A stretch of DNA of 64,000 nt from Chloroflexota bacterium (GCA_020161935.1 JAIUNI010000006.1:289281-353280), one strand, 5' to 3'. Positions 8,757 to 18,137 are shown, counted from the stretch's first letter. Notes: generated by a model not told the origin, from the sequence alone. A program made the numbers and translations.

Positions 8757-8805
8757 GCTTACCCGCGTTATAGTGGGGTCATCATCAGGGTAAAGCGAGG
8801 TTCAG

Positions 8806-9702
8806 ATGACTGATAAAGAGAAGAAATTACAGGGGAAAGTGGCGCTCGTCGCGGGGGCCACACGCGGCGCGGGTCGCGCGATTGCCGTGGCGCTGGGCAG
8901 CGCGGGCGCAACCGTTTACTGCACCGGACGGACGACCCGCAGCCACCAATCCGACATCGGGCGCAGCGAAACGATTGAGGAAACCGCCGAGCAGGTGACG
9001 GCTGCCGGTGGTAAGGGTATCGCGGTACAAGTTGACCACAGCAAGGAGGCCGAGGTGAAGGCGCTGGTCGAACGGATTAACACCGAGCAGAACGGCCAGC
9101 TCGACATCCTCATCAATGATATTTGGGGCGGCGAGAAGTTAATCGAATGGGGCAAGTTCTGGGAACTGTCGATGGATAAGGGCTTGCTGATGCTCGAACG
9201 GGCGATTTTCACCCACATCATCACCAGCCGCTGCGCCGTACCGTTGATGATCGCGCGGGGGAAAGGCTTGGTAATTGAGATTACCGACGGCGACAGCGAT
9301 AAGTATCGCGGCAACCTGATTTACGACCTCGCGAAAGTCTCGGTGATCCGGCTGGCGAAAAGCATGGCGATTGAACTCGAACCAACGGGTCTGACGGCTT
9401 TCGCCCTGACCCCCGGCTTCCTGCGTTCCGAGCAGATGCTGGATTATTTCGGCGTGGCGGAGGCCAACTGGCGGGACGCGATTGCTAAAGAACCGTACTT
9501 CGAGGCTTCCGAAACGCCCTACTACATCGGGCAGGCGGTGGTGGCGCTGGCGACCGACCCCGACATCCACAAGAAGAACGGGCAAGCGCTGGCGACGTGG
9601 CATCTTTCGGTCGAATATGGTTTCAAAGATGCGGACGGCAGCCAACCGCACTGGTGGAACTTTTACACTGCGAAACAGGCCGCAGAAGGTAAGCCTATTT
9701 AG
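8806..9702 (+). CDS. SDR family NAD(P)-dependent oxidoreductase
   Basis: 298 residues, longer than the classic 250 because of C-terminal additions. The Rossmann nucleotide motif is 'GATRGAGRA' (about 17-25), with 'CTGRT' suggesting NADP preference. The catalytic Tyr/Lys pair sits in 'YDLAKVSV', and 'TPGFLRSE' follows as usual. The classical NNAG motif is replaced by 'INDIWGG', as in the subgroup related to human DHRS1. Substrate unknown. An SDR behind a WYL-type operator suggests a small-molecule-inducible reductase. AUG 8806 follows AGCGAGG. Confidence 0.88.
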   Translation: MTDKEKKLQGKVALVAGATRGAGRAIAVALGSAGATVYCTGRTTRSHQSDIGRSETIEETAEQVTAAGGKGIAVQVDHSKEAEVKALVERINTEQNGQLDILINDIWGGEKLIEWGKFWELSMDKGLLMLERAIFTHIITSRCAVPLMIARGKGLVIEITDGDSDKYRGNLIYDLAKVSVIRLAKSMAIELEPTGLTAFALTPGFLRSEQMLDYFGVAEANWRDAIAKEPYFEASETPYYIGQAVVALATDPDIHKKNGQALATWHLSVEYGFKDADGSQPHWWNFYTAKQAAEGKPI

Positions 9703-9770
9703 GCATAGTCTAAACTGCACATAATTCGCAAATTCCCGCCGAATTGACTGGCGGGAGTCTCCCTCGCATC

Positions 9771-9904
9771 CGCTGTAGGGACATTTTGTGTCGGCGGAAG
9801 TGAGGGAGCGCGGCGCTGAAATGACACAAAACGGCGAGAAGCTCCCGTAAATCCGCCGCTGTGCAACGCATGGCGGCAGTGAGGGAGCGATCCGCTGAAC
9901 ATGC
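9771..9904. repeat. Short GC-rich repeats between SDR and PPOX genes
   Basis: The 200-base gap 9703-9906 holds no gene. It has two copies of a motif GCGG(A/C)AGTGAGGGAGCG followed by CGCTGAA (about 9796-9827 and 9871-9899), and a GTAGGGACA...TGTCGG hairpin at about 9776-9795 resembling the 25-nt hairpin family described elsewhere. Similar 'GGCGG..CGGGAGC..TTTCAGCGG' pairs recur at 63600-63740. Confidence 0.4.
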
Positions 9905-9906
9905 AA

Positions 9907-10527
9907 TTAATACAACCCTTTTTCCTCATCTTCCGCCGTGTATGCATCGGCTTCGGCAACCGTCATCTCCATCTTGGCGTGGTGGATAATGGCTTCCCCC
10001 AGCGAGACGAGCTTGTCGTGGGAATGGTCGGCTGACCACAGCTTCGACCGGACGACACATTTGGTGCAGTGGAAAAAGGCTTCTTTGACGGTCACGGCAA
10101 TCACGAAAATCGGTGCTTTGCCCTGCATAATGAACCGTTCGCGGATCGCTTCATCGCGCACGATTTGAGCTGTGCCGTTGACGCGCAGGGTTTCGCTGCG
10201 GCCGGGGACGAGGAACAGCAGCCCGATAATCGGGTTTTGGATGATGTTCGACAGGGTATCGCCGCGCCGGTTGCCGGGACGGTCGGGGATGAGCAGTGTG
10301 TTGCTATCCATCACCTGCACAAATCCGGCGGGGTCGCCCTTCGGTGAGACATCCATGTTGCCCTTGCCATCGGTTGAGCCGAGCAGCAGGAAAGGCGATT
10401 TCTCGATGAAGTTACGGCAAATATCATCAATCTCGGGCAGGACTTTATCAACAGCCGCGCCGCTGGCATAGCCGAGGACTTCGCGGAGTTGGGCTTCGTT
10501 CTGAATGACTTGCTTAAAGGCGCTCAT
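9907..10527 (-). CDS. Pyridoxamine 5'-phosphate oxidase-fold flavoprotein (MSMEG_1061-like)
   Basis: 206 residues with a split-barrel FMN-binding fold. Visible are 'SPFLLLGSTDGKGNMDVSPKGD', 'LLIPDRPGNRRGDTLSNI' and 'GRSETLRVNGTA', which line the FMN phosphate site in PPOX proteins of the MSMEG_1061 type. Such proteins bind FMN or F420 and act as small oxidoreductases; true PdxH residues for pyridoxamine phosphate are not evident. Physiological substrate unknown. Alone in its transcription unit. Confidence 0.85.
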   Translation of the reverse strand: MSAFKQVIQNEAQLREVLGYASGAAVDKVLPEIDDICRNFIEKSPFLLLGSTDGKGNMDVSPKGDPAGFVQVMDSNTLLIPDRPGNRRGDTLSNIIQNPIIGLLFLVPGRSETLRVNGTAQIVRDEAIRERFIMQGKAPIFVIAVTVKEAFFHCTKCVVRSKLWSADHSHDKLVSLGEAIIHHAKMEMTVAEADAYTAEDEEKGLY

Positions 10528-10647
10528 GGTTTCACTTTCGGTTACAGCTTGCTTAAATGCGGATGGTGATAGGCAGCGGCATGACTATAGCAAATGCACC
10601 GGAGTCGGCAAGTCGAAAATCGGAGATGGTAAAAATTGGTCTATATT

Positions 10648-11739
10648 TCAACAAAAACGAGATACGACCTGAAATGTCTCCAAATCAGTCAACACATATT
10701 CTTTTTTATTACTAAGTGTCAAAAGATATTTACCGTCATGCGTTAAGTTGCTATTAAACACATGACCTGTCTCGATACTGATAGCTTTGATTAACTCGAA
10801 ACTATCTATATCCCAGCTACGTATCTTTGTTTTCGTATTAGGATCTTTAGCATATTCAATCTCTAAAATTGAATCGTTTCCTAAATGCCAATTTGACGGA
10901 TAAAAATGTGTAAAAGTATGGACTATCTTTCCCGTATCGATGTCAATTAATATGTATTCTCCATATTTATATGTAGTAATAATATATTTGCTGTCTGCCG
11001 TGAAATCCCAACCTGTAAAATTTTCGCCATCATAGGGAATAGGCTGAGTGATTTCAGGATTTTCTATAGATGTGAGGATCAGCCCACTTCGAAGATCAGA
11101 AGTGGCAACCCATTTGCCATCGGGTGTAAAGTGTGGGGTAATAGTAACCGGAAAAGTATGTATCTTTATACCTTCCCGAATATTCCACAAATCCCAACTC
11201 ATCTCATCTTGGCTTACTAGAATATATTGCTCATTCGGTGACAAATAAGCCACAGTTACGCCCGGAAAGCTGTGAATAAGTTTTTGGGATTTGATCTCCC
11301 AAAGTTGTACGCCTTCACTTGCCCCACTGACTAAAAGATACTCACTGTCCATCAAAAAATCTGCATCCGTATAGTATGCTCGCTGCAGCCGGGGAAACAC
11401 ACCTACTTGTTCAAAGGTAACGCGATCCCAGACAATTGCTTTATCCGAGTTAGCCATGAGGAAGTATTTTCCATTAGGCGAAAATGCGAGCGTAGTTATG
11501 TTGGAATAAACATCCTCATTGTTCTGATAACTCCAAATCTTTTTTCCACTTTGCACATCCCACAACCACACCTCATTTAAATCGGCAGGTTCAGATAATG
11601 CCTGTTTCCCATCCGGTGATATGGCTAAGTGAAGTGCTAATTTGCCCGACAAACAATCTGACGTATCAGGGGTTTGGGCGGCAGCGTGGCTGAATACTAA
11701 GCTGCTGAACAGGACGACGAGCAATATGAGTCGGCGCAT
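10648..11739 (-). CDS. Secreted WD40-like beta-propeller protein, AT-rich
   Basis: 363 residues. A clear signal peptide ('ILLVVLFSSLVFSHAAAQ', about 1-22) is followed by repeated 'SPDGK', 'SPNGKYFL', 'SPNEQYILV', 'TPDGKWVAT', 'TADSKYIIT' and 'THDGKYLLT' units spaced about 40-50 residues apart, that is, six to seven propeller blades. 'WDVQSGKKIWSY' and 'IDTGKIVHTF' are typical WD40-type strands. The gene is markedly richer in A+T than its neighbours, which suggests recent acquisition. The start has a good GGAGGA site. It probably lies outside the membrane; binding partner unknown. Confidence 0.82.
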   Translation of the reverse strand: MRRLILLVVLFSSLVFSHAAAQTPDTSDCLSGKLALHLAISPDGKQALSEPADLNEVWLWDVQSGKKIWSYQNNEDVYSNITTLAFSPNGKYFLMANSDKAIVWDRVTFEQVGVFPRLQRAYYTDADFLMDSEYLLVSGASEGVQLWEIKSQKLIHSFPGVTVAYLSPNEQYILVSQDEMSWDLWNIREGIKIHTFPVTITPHFTPDGKWVATSDLRSGLILTSIENPEITQPIPYDGENFTGWDFTADSKYIITTYKYGEYILIDIDTGKIVHTFTHFYPSNWHLGNDSILEIEYAKDPNTKTKIRSWDIDSFELIKAISIETGHVFNSNLTHDGKYLLTLSNKKEYVLTDLETFQVVSRFC

Positions 11740-11762
11740 CGTAGTATCCTCCCAAATGACAG

Positions 11763-12440
11763 TTATTCCCCCTGCATCGCTGCCCGAATCATTTCTACCC
11801 GCGCGGTTAGCCCCCGCCGCTCGGAGACCGCAAGCTGCAAGTCCAGCGGTGGCACATTAATTGTATAACCTTTCCAGTGGATTGGTTCGCACCGTGCCAG
11901 CGCGGTTGGGCCGAAATCATTTGGTCCGTCTTGTTCGGCTTGCTTGTTGACCTCCCCTACCCACTCCAAACGGGTATGCAGGAAGCCGCGCCCGAACCAA
12001 TCCCAAATCCAACCCCGCGAGTCGGATACTGGCTCAACGAGGCAGTCTAATAAAAGGTCTGCCATCCGTGATGTTCCCTGCTCCTGCACCACAAGGTCGA
12101 TGTCATGCGGCTGAACCGCGAACCCCCGCGCCGCCAGTGCGCCGCTGCCCACCAGATACCACACCAGCCCCTGTCCCTCGATGCGTTCCAGCAGCGCCAG
12201 CAAACAGGCTTCCCATCGCGCGGGTTGCAGCCCTGCCGCTTGCAGGATCAGGTCGGGCATATGCCGCTGGAAGTTGGCATAAATCGGGTCGAGATGCGGT
12301 GTGTTGGCGGGAAATGCCTTCGCAAATCCTTCCTCAAACGGCGCGTAATATAAGCCCTTCAGCACGTCTTCTAACATAGGGGCAAAATCACTCACCACAA
12401 AATAGACTTGATTGCCTACAACCTGCCGCCGCGTTTGCAT
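11763..12440 (-). CDS. Nucleotidyltransferase-fold protein
   Basis: 225 residues from the ATG at 12440, which follows a GGGGA site; a TTG four codons upstream is less likely. The core 'WYLVGSGALAARGFAVQPHDIDLVVQ' (about 95-120) is a nucleotidyltransferase helix-Gly-Ser signature with the DxD metal motif (D-I-D), as in aminoglycoside-adenylyltransferase-like and MNT proteins. The rest ('INVPPLDLQLAVSERRGLTARVEMIRAAM') matches the end of such stand-alone NTases. No HEPN partner is adjacent, so an MNT/HEPN toxin-antitoxin role is not supported. Function unknown. Confidence 0.65.
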   Translation of the reverse strand: MQTRRQVVGNQVYFVVSDFAPMLEDVLKGLYYAPFEEGFAKAFPANTPHLDPIYANFQRHMPDLILQAAGLQPARWEACLLALLERIEGQGLVWYLVGSGALAARGFAVQPHDIDLVVQEQGTSRMADLLLDCLVEPVSDSRGWIWDWFGRGFLHTRLEWVGEVNKQAEQDGPNDFGPTALARCEPIHWKGYTINVPPLDLQLAVSERRGLTARVEMIRAAMQGE

Positions 12441-12764
12441 AATCGTCCCCAAGATATGAGTTGAATGAAAATTATAGCAAAATTAGAAAAAATATTCTAC
12501 ACTTTTCGGTTAGAATCCGGTTTCAATCGTGTTCGAGTGTTCAAACTTTTGCCTGTTGAGGGCAGCAAACCGTGTTGCCCCGCTCCCTCGGCGTACAAAC
12601 CTTCCGGTTAGAATTCGGTTTGTAGAAATCGTATCGTAATAATTCGTAAGCTGTAAAGGGTTTAGAAGGGTTCAAAAACACCTCATTTTACCTGTTATCA
12701 CCTGTTTAACAGGTAATCCACGAAAGTTAGAATTGCTTTTTCGTTGTTCAGATGACACGAAAAG
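12441..12764. other. Intergenic region with palindrome and direct repeat
   Basis: No gene is visible in these 324 bases. There is a direct repeat CGGTTAGAATCCGGTTT / CGGTTAGAATTCGGTTT (12505-12521 and 12604-12620, one mismatch) and a palindrome ACCTGTTTAACAGGT (12700-12714) with a further half-site ACCTGTT at 12690-12696. These could be operators for the nucleotidyltransferase gene, but nothing proves it. Confidence 0.5.
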
Positions 12765-15700
12765 CTAGCCTTTCACCTCAAACGGTACCCGATCACCCGC
12801 ATAAAATGCTGCCGGAATGACAACCGGTGCTGTTGCCCCCGGTGTATAGATGTACAGGTTCATCGACCCGCCGAAATGTGCCCTGTACTCGCCCTTCACC
12901 GTCTTGCCGTTCACTTCCAACCGGATTAACGGTGTATCCAGCACGAACCGTTCCCTCGGCACCTGTGGTCGAATCACCAACCCCTGCCCATCGGCTGACG
13001 GTTCAATGCCGCACACCCGCACCAAGCCCAGCAAAGCCATCGCATCGGCATTCGCGTTCATGGTCGGAAAATCGGTCATCGGTGTCATCGGACTCGACCA
13101 TGTGCCACCCGGTAGTGCATCCCACGTCCCGTTGATGCCATCCGGTGCCCCCCAAATGCCGAACCAAATAGCCGGATACTGCTGGGCATGTGTCGCAAAC
13201 GTATTCCGGTTTAATGACCGCCACGCCAGCCCTGCCCTACCTGCCCTCACATAACCCCACGTCAGCAGTTGGCTGATGGCAGGCCACACCATGCCGCCTT
13301 CGGATAACGCCGCCCCGATTGGTGATGGTCTGTCTAAGGTGGCTTCCACCCGTTCGACAAGGTTGGCTTCGTGGTTGGCCTTTTTCGCCGACCCGCTAAT
13401 CAGCCCCCAAACCTGAGACTCCAAGGACAAGGTTTCCAGCATCACCGGTTGGTTAGAAACACCCCGCAGCACGGCACGGTTGTACCAGCCCTTCGCATTC
13501 CACTGCTTCTCAACCGCCTCTTGCATCCGTTCCAGCCGTCCATCCCGCAGCATGGCGGTAATATCCGGTGCCACGTCTTTGAGCAGACTGGCAACCAACG
13601 GCAGCACGTATAAGGCCATCTGGGTATTCGGCACCGATTCGCCGTGTGCTTTCGAATTCTGGTAAGCCACACCCAGCAAACCGTCTTTCAACGCTGTTTC
13701 CAGCACAATCGAGTCTGACCAGTCGCCGGTTCGCACCCGAATCAGACCGTTTTCGCCAAGCCCTACCCTATCAAACAGGTGCTTTAGGGCAAAGCGGATA
13801 TGGTCAAGGACGGTTGTTCCGGTCGCCCTGCCCGGCTTATCCGGCGGATAAAAGGGTATCGACTCGTTCAAAAAGGCGTAGTTCCGTGTCGCACCCAAAT
13901 ATTCCGACATCGCCAGCAGGAAAAATAGATCAAGGTCAGACGGATTGGTGTGGATGTTCAGGCCGTTGCTGGTATAGCCATGCCCGCAGAACGAATAGGG
14001 AATTTGTCCGCTGGCTCCATCGGTCAGCCGCATCATCAGCCGCAGCATGTCCCGTGCCAATTCGGGTCGCAGGTAGATCATCGGCAGGCTGAATAAGGCT
14101 TGGTCACGTGGCGCTCCATCTGCCCCGTGCAGGTAAAGATAAGCCGAACCCTGCGGTATCAAGTTCACGTTATGGTAGGCATTGTAAACCGATGCCGACA
14201 GCAGGTTGTAGCTGTGCCACGCCATCTCCCGATGCAGCACCGGATCATCATCGGTTTTGAAGTAAATCAGCTGCTCTTGCCACTTTTCTAAGGTGTCTTC
14301 AAATGGGTCGTCAATCTGTGTCAGCTCGCCCAACATGGATCGACGTGCCTCTGGAAAAGCTGCGCCGTATGCATAACGCAGCATCTTGGCTTCCCCCGGC
14401 TGCAAGGTTATATCCCGCCGCAGCACCATGCAGTATGGCATCGGCTCATAAATCGAACCGGCCTGCAACGCCCCATCTTCCTGCCGCAGCCGTACCACGT
14501 CCGGCTGCAACGCCCCCCCTGCCCCGAAGAAGCTGGCCTTGTTGATGTAATGCCCCTGCGTCTCGCCATCCAAGTCAGTTAAGAAGATTGGTGCCGGGTA
14601 CCAGTCGATTGGTGATGGTTGGTCGGCTGGTGGTGCATCTGGTGGTGGATCTTGCCGGAATTCCAGTGTTGCTTCGTCAGCACGATAGTTAATGCTGTTC
14701 TGGAACTGCTTGCCGATGGCTCGCCGGTCCATATCGTTCGCTGCCCCGAATGGTGAACCGCGCAGCCATTCCAACCGCAATTGCTGTACGTTCACATCCC
14801 AATACTCGTAGTGTTTTAGTGTTACCGGTTTGCTGCCGGTATTTTCCAGCGTCACATCGGCTAGCAGGAATGGATAGTCGCCCTGCGGTGCATACACCCG
14901 CCGCTTGGCTTTGATGCCCCGATGGGTTAGTTCGGTTTCCATATAGCCCATGCCAAAGCGCCGTTTAGCTTCCGCCCCGCTGGGACGATACCGGAAAGCC
15001 GTTGCCCACACCTGCTCCCCATCGTCGATGTAGCCGAAGCCGCCAGAAAAGGCATAGGCGGTTACATGGTGATCCCGCCCAGCCGGTTTGGTTGGTGCTG
15101 ACGCGGCTTTGACGACGGGTTCATCCTGACCGGAAAGCAGATTGTAAGACTTGAGCAGCGGATCGTTCACGTCCTCTTGGAGTTCTTGCAGCCGTTGTAT
15201 CGGCAGTGTATTACGTGGATTTTCGGTTGCTTTGGGCTGAATACTTTGTACGGCGGCACTTTGCGCCGCAAAAGGTTGGGCTGTTTCGGTCGATTTTTTA
15301 CTGGCGAACCGTGCTACTAGCTGGATGATGACCATCACCACACGGATGATGCCCGACAGCAGCACACTCAATACGCCGACGTTGCGCTCCGACTGCCACG
15401 CTTCAAATTTGTTCAGGAATACGCCGCCACGATCCCCCAGATACACCTGAACCGTGCCATCATTCGACCCCAACGCTGTCACCCGCTGGTTGCCGATCTG
15501 ATGCCAGTGGTCACGGCGGTCAAGTTTTTCGCTGTTGGGGAATAAAGCTCGTGGATCACGATATTGGTCGAAGGTATAGTTATAGGCTGGCAGCCCTATC
15601 TCGTCCACTGTCCACTCGCCGAAGATACCGCTGCCTTCGCTGGTTGGCTCGAACTTTTTTGCCGGATCAGCAAATACACTGGCCGCTGTGAAAATGGCAT

Positions 15701-15842
15701 CCGGGTCATTGGCTGCTGGTTGGCTGGTTGATGGCTGACGTTGACGAAATTGCAAGCGCATGAACTGCTGCCGCCGTGATAGGTGGTGTAGTTCAGCCGA
15801 CTTCATAAAGGTGCTTCGGCTGCGGCGATTTGGGGAACTCAT
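12765..15842 (-). CDS. GH94-like (glycoside phosphorylase-type) large protein with internal hydrophobic segment
   Basis: 1025 residues. The core resembles the cellobiose/glucan phosphorylase family and the C-terminal part of cyclic beta-glucan synthases: a beta-sandwich (about 255-540), then an (alpha/alpha)6 barrel with 'LRPELARDMLRLM', 'HTNPSDLDLFFLLAMSEYLG', the catalytic-Asp motif 'TGDWSDS' (705-711; GDWND in classical members), and 'LESQVWGLISG'. Unusual is a 25-residue hydrophobic stretch (about 155-180) after an N-terminal domain, followed by a 60-residue Gln/Ala-rich linker; it may anchor or hide the protein at the membrane. GAGGAG sits 8 bases before the ATG. Whether it hydrolyses or phosphorolyses glycosides cannot be told. 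It is transcribed alone. Confidence 0.78.
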   Translation of the reverse strand: MSSPNRRSRSTFMKSAELHHLSRRQQFMRLQFRQRQPSTSQPAANDPDAIFTAASVFADPAKKFEPTSEGSGIFGEWTVDEIGLPAYNYTFDQYRDPRALFPNSEKLDRRDHWHQIGNQRVTALGSNDGTVQVYLGDRGGVFLNKFEAWQSERNVGVLSVLLSGIIRVVMVIIQLVARFASKKSTETAQPFAAQSAAVQSIQPKATENPRNTLPIQRLQELQEDVNDPLLKSYNLLSGQDEPVVKAASAPTKPAGRDHHVTAYAFSGGFGYIDDGEQVWATAFRYRPSGAEAKRRFGMGYMETELTHRGIKAKRRVYAPQGDYPFLLADVTLENTGSKPVTLKHYEYWDVNVQQLRLEWLRGSPFGAANDMDRRAIGKQFQNSINYRADEATLEFRQDPPPDAPPADQPSPIDWYPAPIFLTDLDGETQGHYINKASFFGAGGALQPDVVRLRQEDGALQAGSIYEPMPYCMVLRRDITLQPGEAKMLRYAYGAAFPEARRSMLGELTQIDDPFEDTLEKWQEQLIYFKTDDDPVLHREMAWHSYNLLSASVYNAYHNVNLIPQGSAYLYLHGADGAPRDQALFSLPMIYLRPELARDMLRLMMRLTDGASGQIPYSFCGHGYTSNGLNIHTNPSDLDLFFLLAMSEYLGATRNYAFLNESIPFYPPDKPGRATGTTVLDHIRFALKHLFDRVGLGENGLIRVRTGDWSDSIVLETALKDGLLGVAYQNSKAHGESVPNTQMALYVLPLVASLLKDVAPDITAMLRDGRLERMQEAVEKQWNAKGWYNRAVLRGVSNQPVMLETLSLESQVWGLISGSAKKANHEANLVERVEATLDRPSPIGAALSEGGMVWPAISQLLTWGYVRAGRAGLAWRSLNRNTFATHAQQYPAIWFGIWGAPDGINGTWDALPGGTWSSPMTPMTDFPTMNANADAMALLGLVRVCGIEPSADGQGLVIRPQVPRERFVLDTPLIRLEVNGKTVKGEYRAHFGGSMNLYIYTPGATAPVVIPAAFYAGDRVPFEVKG

Positions 15843-16001
15843 GATGGCTGCTCCTCAGGTGATGGCATCGTAGAGGTAATTATGGAGTATTTGTGGTGGA
15901 TGCGCTAAGTCATTTCGAGTATAGCGGTTAGTGAGAATTCTCTTCGCGAACGGATGACTGTGCTAAAATATGTGTATCGTATACCATCATCCAACTGAAC
16001 C

Positions 16002-16652
16002 ATGTACGATTTACCGATATTCACCCTTAATACGGTTCTCTTCCCCGGAATGCCGCTTAAACTGCATATTTTTGAAGAACGCTATAAGCTGATGATCGGC
16101 CGGTGTTATGAAGACGGTACGCCGTTCGGTGTCGCGCTGATTAAACACGGGCAAGAAGTTGGTGGTCGTGCCGAGCCATTTCTCGTTGGCTGCACGGCTG
16201 TGATTAGCGAAATGGAACCCCTGCCCGGTGGCCGGATGAATATTGTAGCTGTGGGTCGTGACCGGTTTGTCGCCCACGGTTTTAAGTACGATAAGCCGTA
16301 TCTCGTCGCACAAGCTGAAACGCTGCCGCTGGTGAATGCGGATGATGCCCACCTCAACATGACTGGTCGTTCGCTCCGACCGTGGGTCGAACGGTATTTG
16401 CAGACCCTCGCGGATGCCAGCGAAACCAAATTTGATATTCAACAACTTCCACCTGATCCGCTGCAACTGGCTTACCTCGCCTCATTCTTGTTGAACGTGC
16501 CGATTGATCAGAAACAAAACCTGCTGAACCTCGACAGTGCTGCTGAGTTGATGACCAATCTGCGGACGATCTACCGCCGAGAAGTCACCCTTCTGGACGC
16601 GATGCTGAAACCCGAAGCCAGCGACGATACGGGCGTTTTCTCAGCAAACTAA
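16002..16652 (+). CDS. Lon substrate-binding (LON N) domain protein
   Basis: 216 residues covering only the Lon N-terminal domain. The signature 'LPIFTLNTVLFPGMPLKLHIFEERYKLMI' starts the protein, followed by 'FGVALIKHGQEVG' and 'GRMNIVAVGRDRF'. No AAA+ or protease domain follows, so it is a stand-alone member of the family, thought to bind unfolded polypeptides; its cellular role is not established. Confidence 0.9.
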   Translation: MYDLPIFTLNTVLFPGMPLKLHIFEERYKLMIGRCYEDGTPFGVALIKHGQEVGGRAEPFLVGCTAVISEMEPLPGGRMNIVAVGRDRFVAHGFKYDKPYLVAQAETLPLVNADDAHLNMTGRSLRPWVERYLQTLADASETKFDIQQLPPDPLQLAYLASFLLNVPIDQKQNLLNLDSAAELMTNLRTIYRREVTLLDAMLKPEASDDTGVFSAN

Positions 16653-16716
16653 TACCCCCTCGTGCGGAAATTCTCGGACGGCTGAAAAAATCGGCTTGTT
16701 TTTGTTATCCTTAATG

Positions 16717-16746
16717 ATAGGTGCTTACATATATGCAAGCACCTAT
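16717..16746. terminator. Perfect 10-bp hairpin after the Lon-N gene
   Basis: ATAGGTGCTT (16717-16726) and AAGCACCTAT (16737-16746) form a 10-bp stem with a 10-base loop. No clean T-run follows, so it may be a terminator or processing site for the upstream gene, or an operator before rlmD. A smaller TAGCGT/ACGCTA stem is at 16833-16850. Confidence 0.5.
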
Positions 16747-16884
16747 TCAGTTTATCACTCTGTTTGGTGTGACATTTCCCTGCCCTGCCCAAAACTCGCA
16801 GCAGGGGGTTAGCTCTGGTATATCTCATGCAGTAGCGTTACCCTACGCTAACTTTCAAATCATTTTTAGCGAATTGAACTCACT

Positions 16885-18135
16885 ATGATCGACGACATCA
16901 TTACACTTGAATTGGTAGGCATTGCACATGGCGGCAGTGCTGTAGGGCGGCATGAGGGGAAAGCAATTTTTGTGCCGTATGGTATTCCCGGTGAGCGAGT
17001 TGAGGTGCGGATTGTGCAGGATAAGGAACGGTTTGCGACGGCGGAAATTGTTGAAGTGCTAGAGCCTTCGGTTTATCGTGTTCATGCGCCATGTGTGTAT
17101 TTTGGTCGCTGCGGAGGGTGCCAATTTCAGGAGATTGACTACACGAAACAAATAGAACTCAAAGCGCAAATTGTGCGCGAGCAGTTGGCCCGTTTGGGGG
17201 GATTGCCGGATGTGGTCGTCCACCCAACGCTGCCCAGCCCCATACCGTATCACTACCGTTCACATGCGACGTTCCATGTGACCTATAATGGCAAGTTAGG
17301 CTTCGTCAGCACGAATCACCGCAGCATCATACCGATTGACGAGTGCCTGCTGCTAGCTCCCGCGCTGCAACCAAAGTTTGAAGCGGCTAAAGACGAAAGT
17401 TTTATCCCCGGCACGCGCGTCCGCTTTCAAGCCGGTACGGATGCAGAGGCGATCTACTTTGAGATGGGCGGGGTTACGGATGATGTTGCCGAACCCCTGC
17501 CGGAAAAGCCCAGCCGCAATAACCCGCGCCAAAATAAACAACGCCCTGCCCCACCGGTTGAAATTGAGATGCCGGAAGATCAAGGATCGGTCGAATACCG
17601 GCTGCTCGACCGGACTTTCCGGTGTTCATCTGGCAGCTTTTTTCAGGTGAATTTGCCACAAGCCGCAAAATTGGTGGAGCTGGTTTTGGAGCGGCTCAAT
17701 TTGCAGGGGAATGAGCATGTTCTTGATCTGTATTCGGGTGTCGGGTTGTTCACGGCGTTTATCGCGGCAGGTGCTGCCCATGTCAGCGCGGTTGAACTTT
17801 ATGCCCCAGCGGTAGATGATGCCGTACACAACCTCAATGACTACACGAATATCGACCTCTATGTCGACAAGATTGAAGCGGCGCTGCCCGAAATCCAGCG
17901 GGCTGTGAATGCGGCTGTGGTTGATCCACCTCGCGCTGGAATGGACACGGCGGCGTTGGATGCACTCATCGCGACCCAATCGCACCAAATCGTGTATGTG
18001 TCTTGCGATCCGGCGACACTGGCGCGGGATGCCAAACGGTTGGTGGCGGCGGGATACAAGCTGCGAGACGTGCAGCCTGTCGATATGTTCCCACAGACGT
18101 ATCATATCGAAGCGGTGGCGCACTTTACGCGGTAA
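16885..18135 (+). CDS. rlmD: 23S rRNA (uracil-C5)-methyltransferase, RlmD/TrmA family
   Basis: 416 residues. N-terminal TRAM domain (about 1-60, 'GIAHGGSAVGRHEGKAIFV'), then cysteines 70, 76 and 79 ('PCVYFGRCGGC') and one near 155 for a 4Fe-4S cluster. The SAM-binding domain has 'VLDLYSGVGLFT', and the active site 'VVDPPRAGM' plus 'YVSCDPATLARD' places the nucleophile at Cys374. The family makes 5-methyluridine in 23S rRNA (U1939 for RlmD, U747 for RlmC); which uridine is methylated here is uncertain. A Lys/Arg/Pro/Asn-rich insert (about 212-232) is unusual. The gene ends at a strong bidirectional terminator. Confidence 0.9.
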   Translation: MIDDIITLELVGIAHGGSAVGRHEGKAIFVPYGIPGERVEVRIVQDKERFATAEIVEVLEPSVYRVHAPCVYFGRCGGCQFQEIDYTKQIELKAQIVREQLARLGGLPDVVVHPTLPSPIPYHYRSHATFHVTYNGKLGFVSTNHRSIIPIDECLLLAPALQPKFEAAKDESFIPGTRVRFQAGTDAEAIYFEMGGVTDDVAEPLPEKPSRNNPRQNKQRPAPPVEIEMPEDQGSVEYRLLDRTFRCSSGSFFQVNLPQAAKLVELVLERLNLQGNEHVLDLYSGVGLFTAFIAAGAAHVSAVELYAPAVDDAVHNLNDYTNIDLYVDKIEAALPEIQRAVNAAVVDPPRAGMDTAALDALIATQSHQIVYVSCDPATLARDAKRLVAAGYKLRDVQPVDMFPQTYHIEAVAHFTR

Positions 18136-18137
18136 CA

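Noticed and set aside
11763..12440. MNT/HEPN toxin-antitoxin pair
   Set aside because: The nucleotidyltransferase-like fold is there, but no HEPN partner with RxxxxH lies next to it.
16833..16850. Riboswitch before rlmD
   Set aside because: Only a 6-bp stem is present; no conserved riboswitch core was recognised in the 230-base leader.
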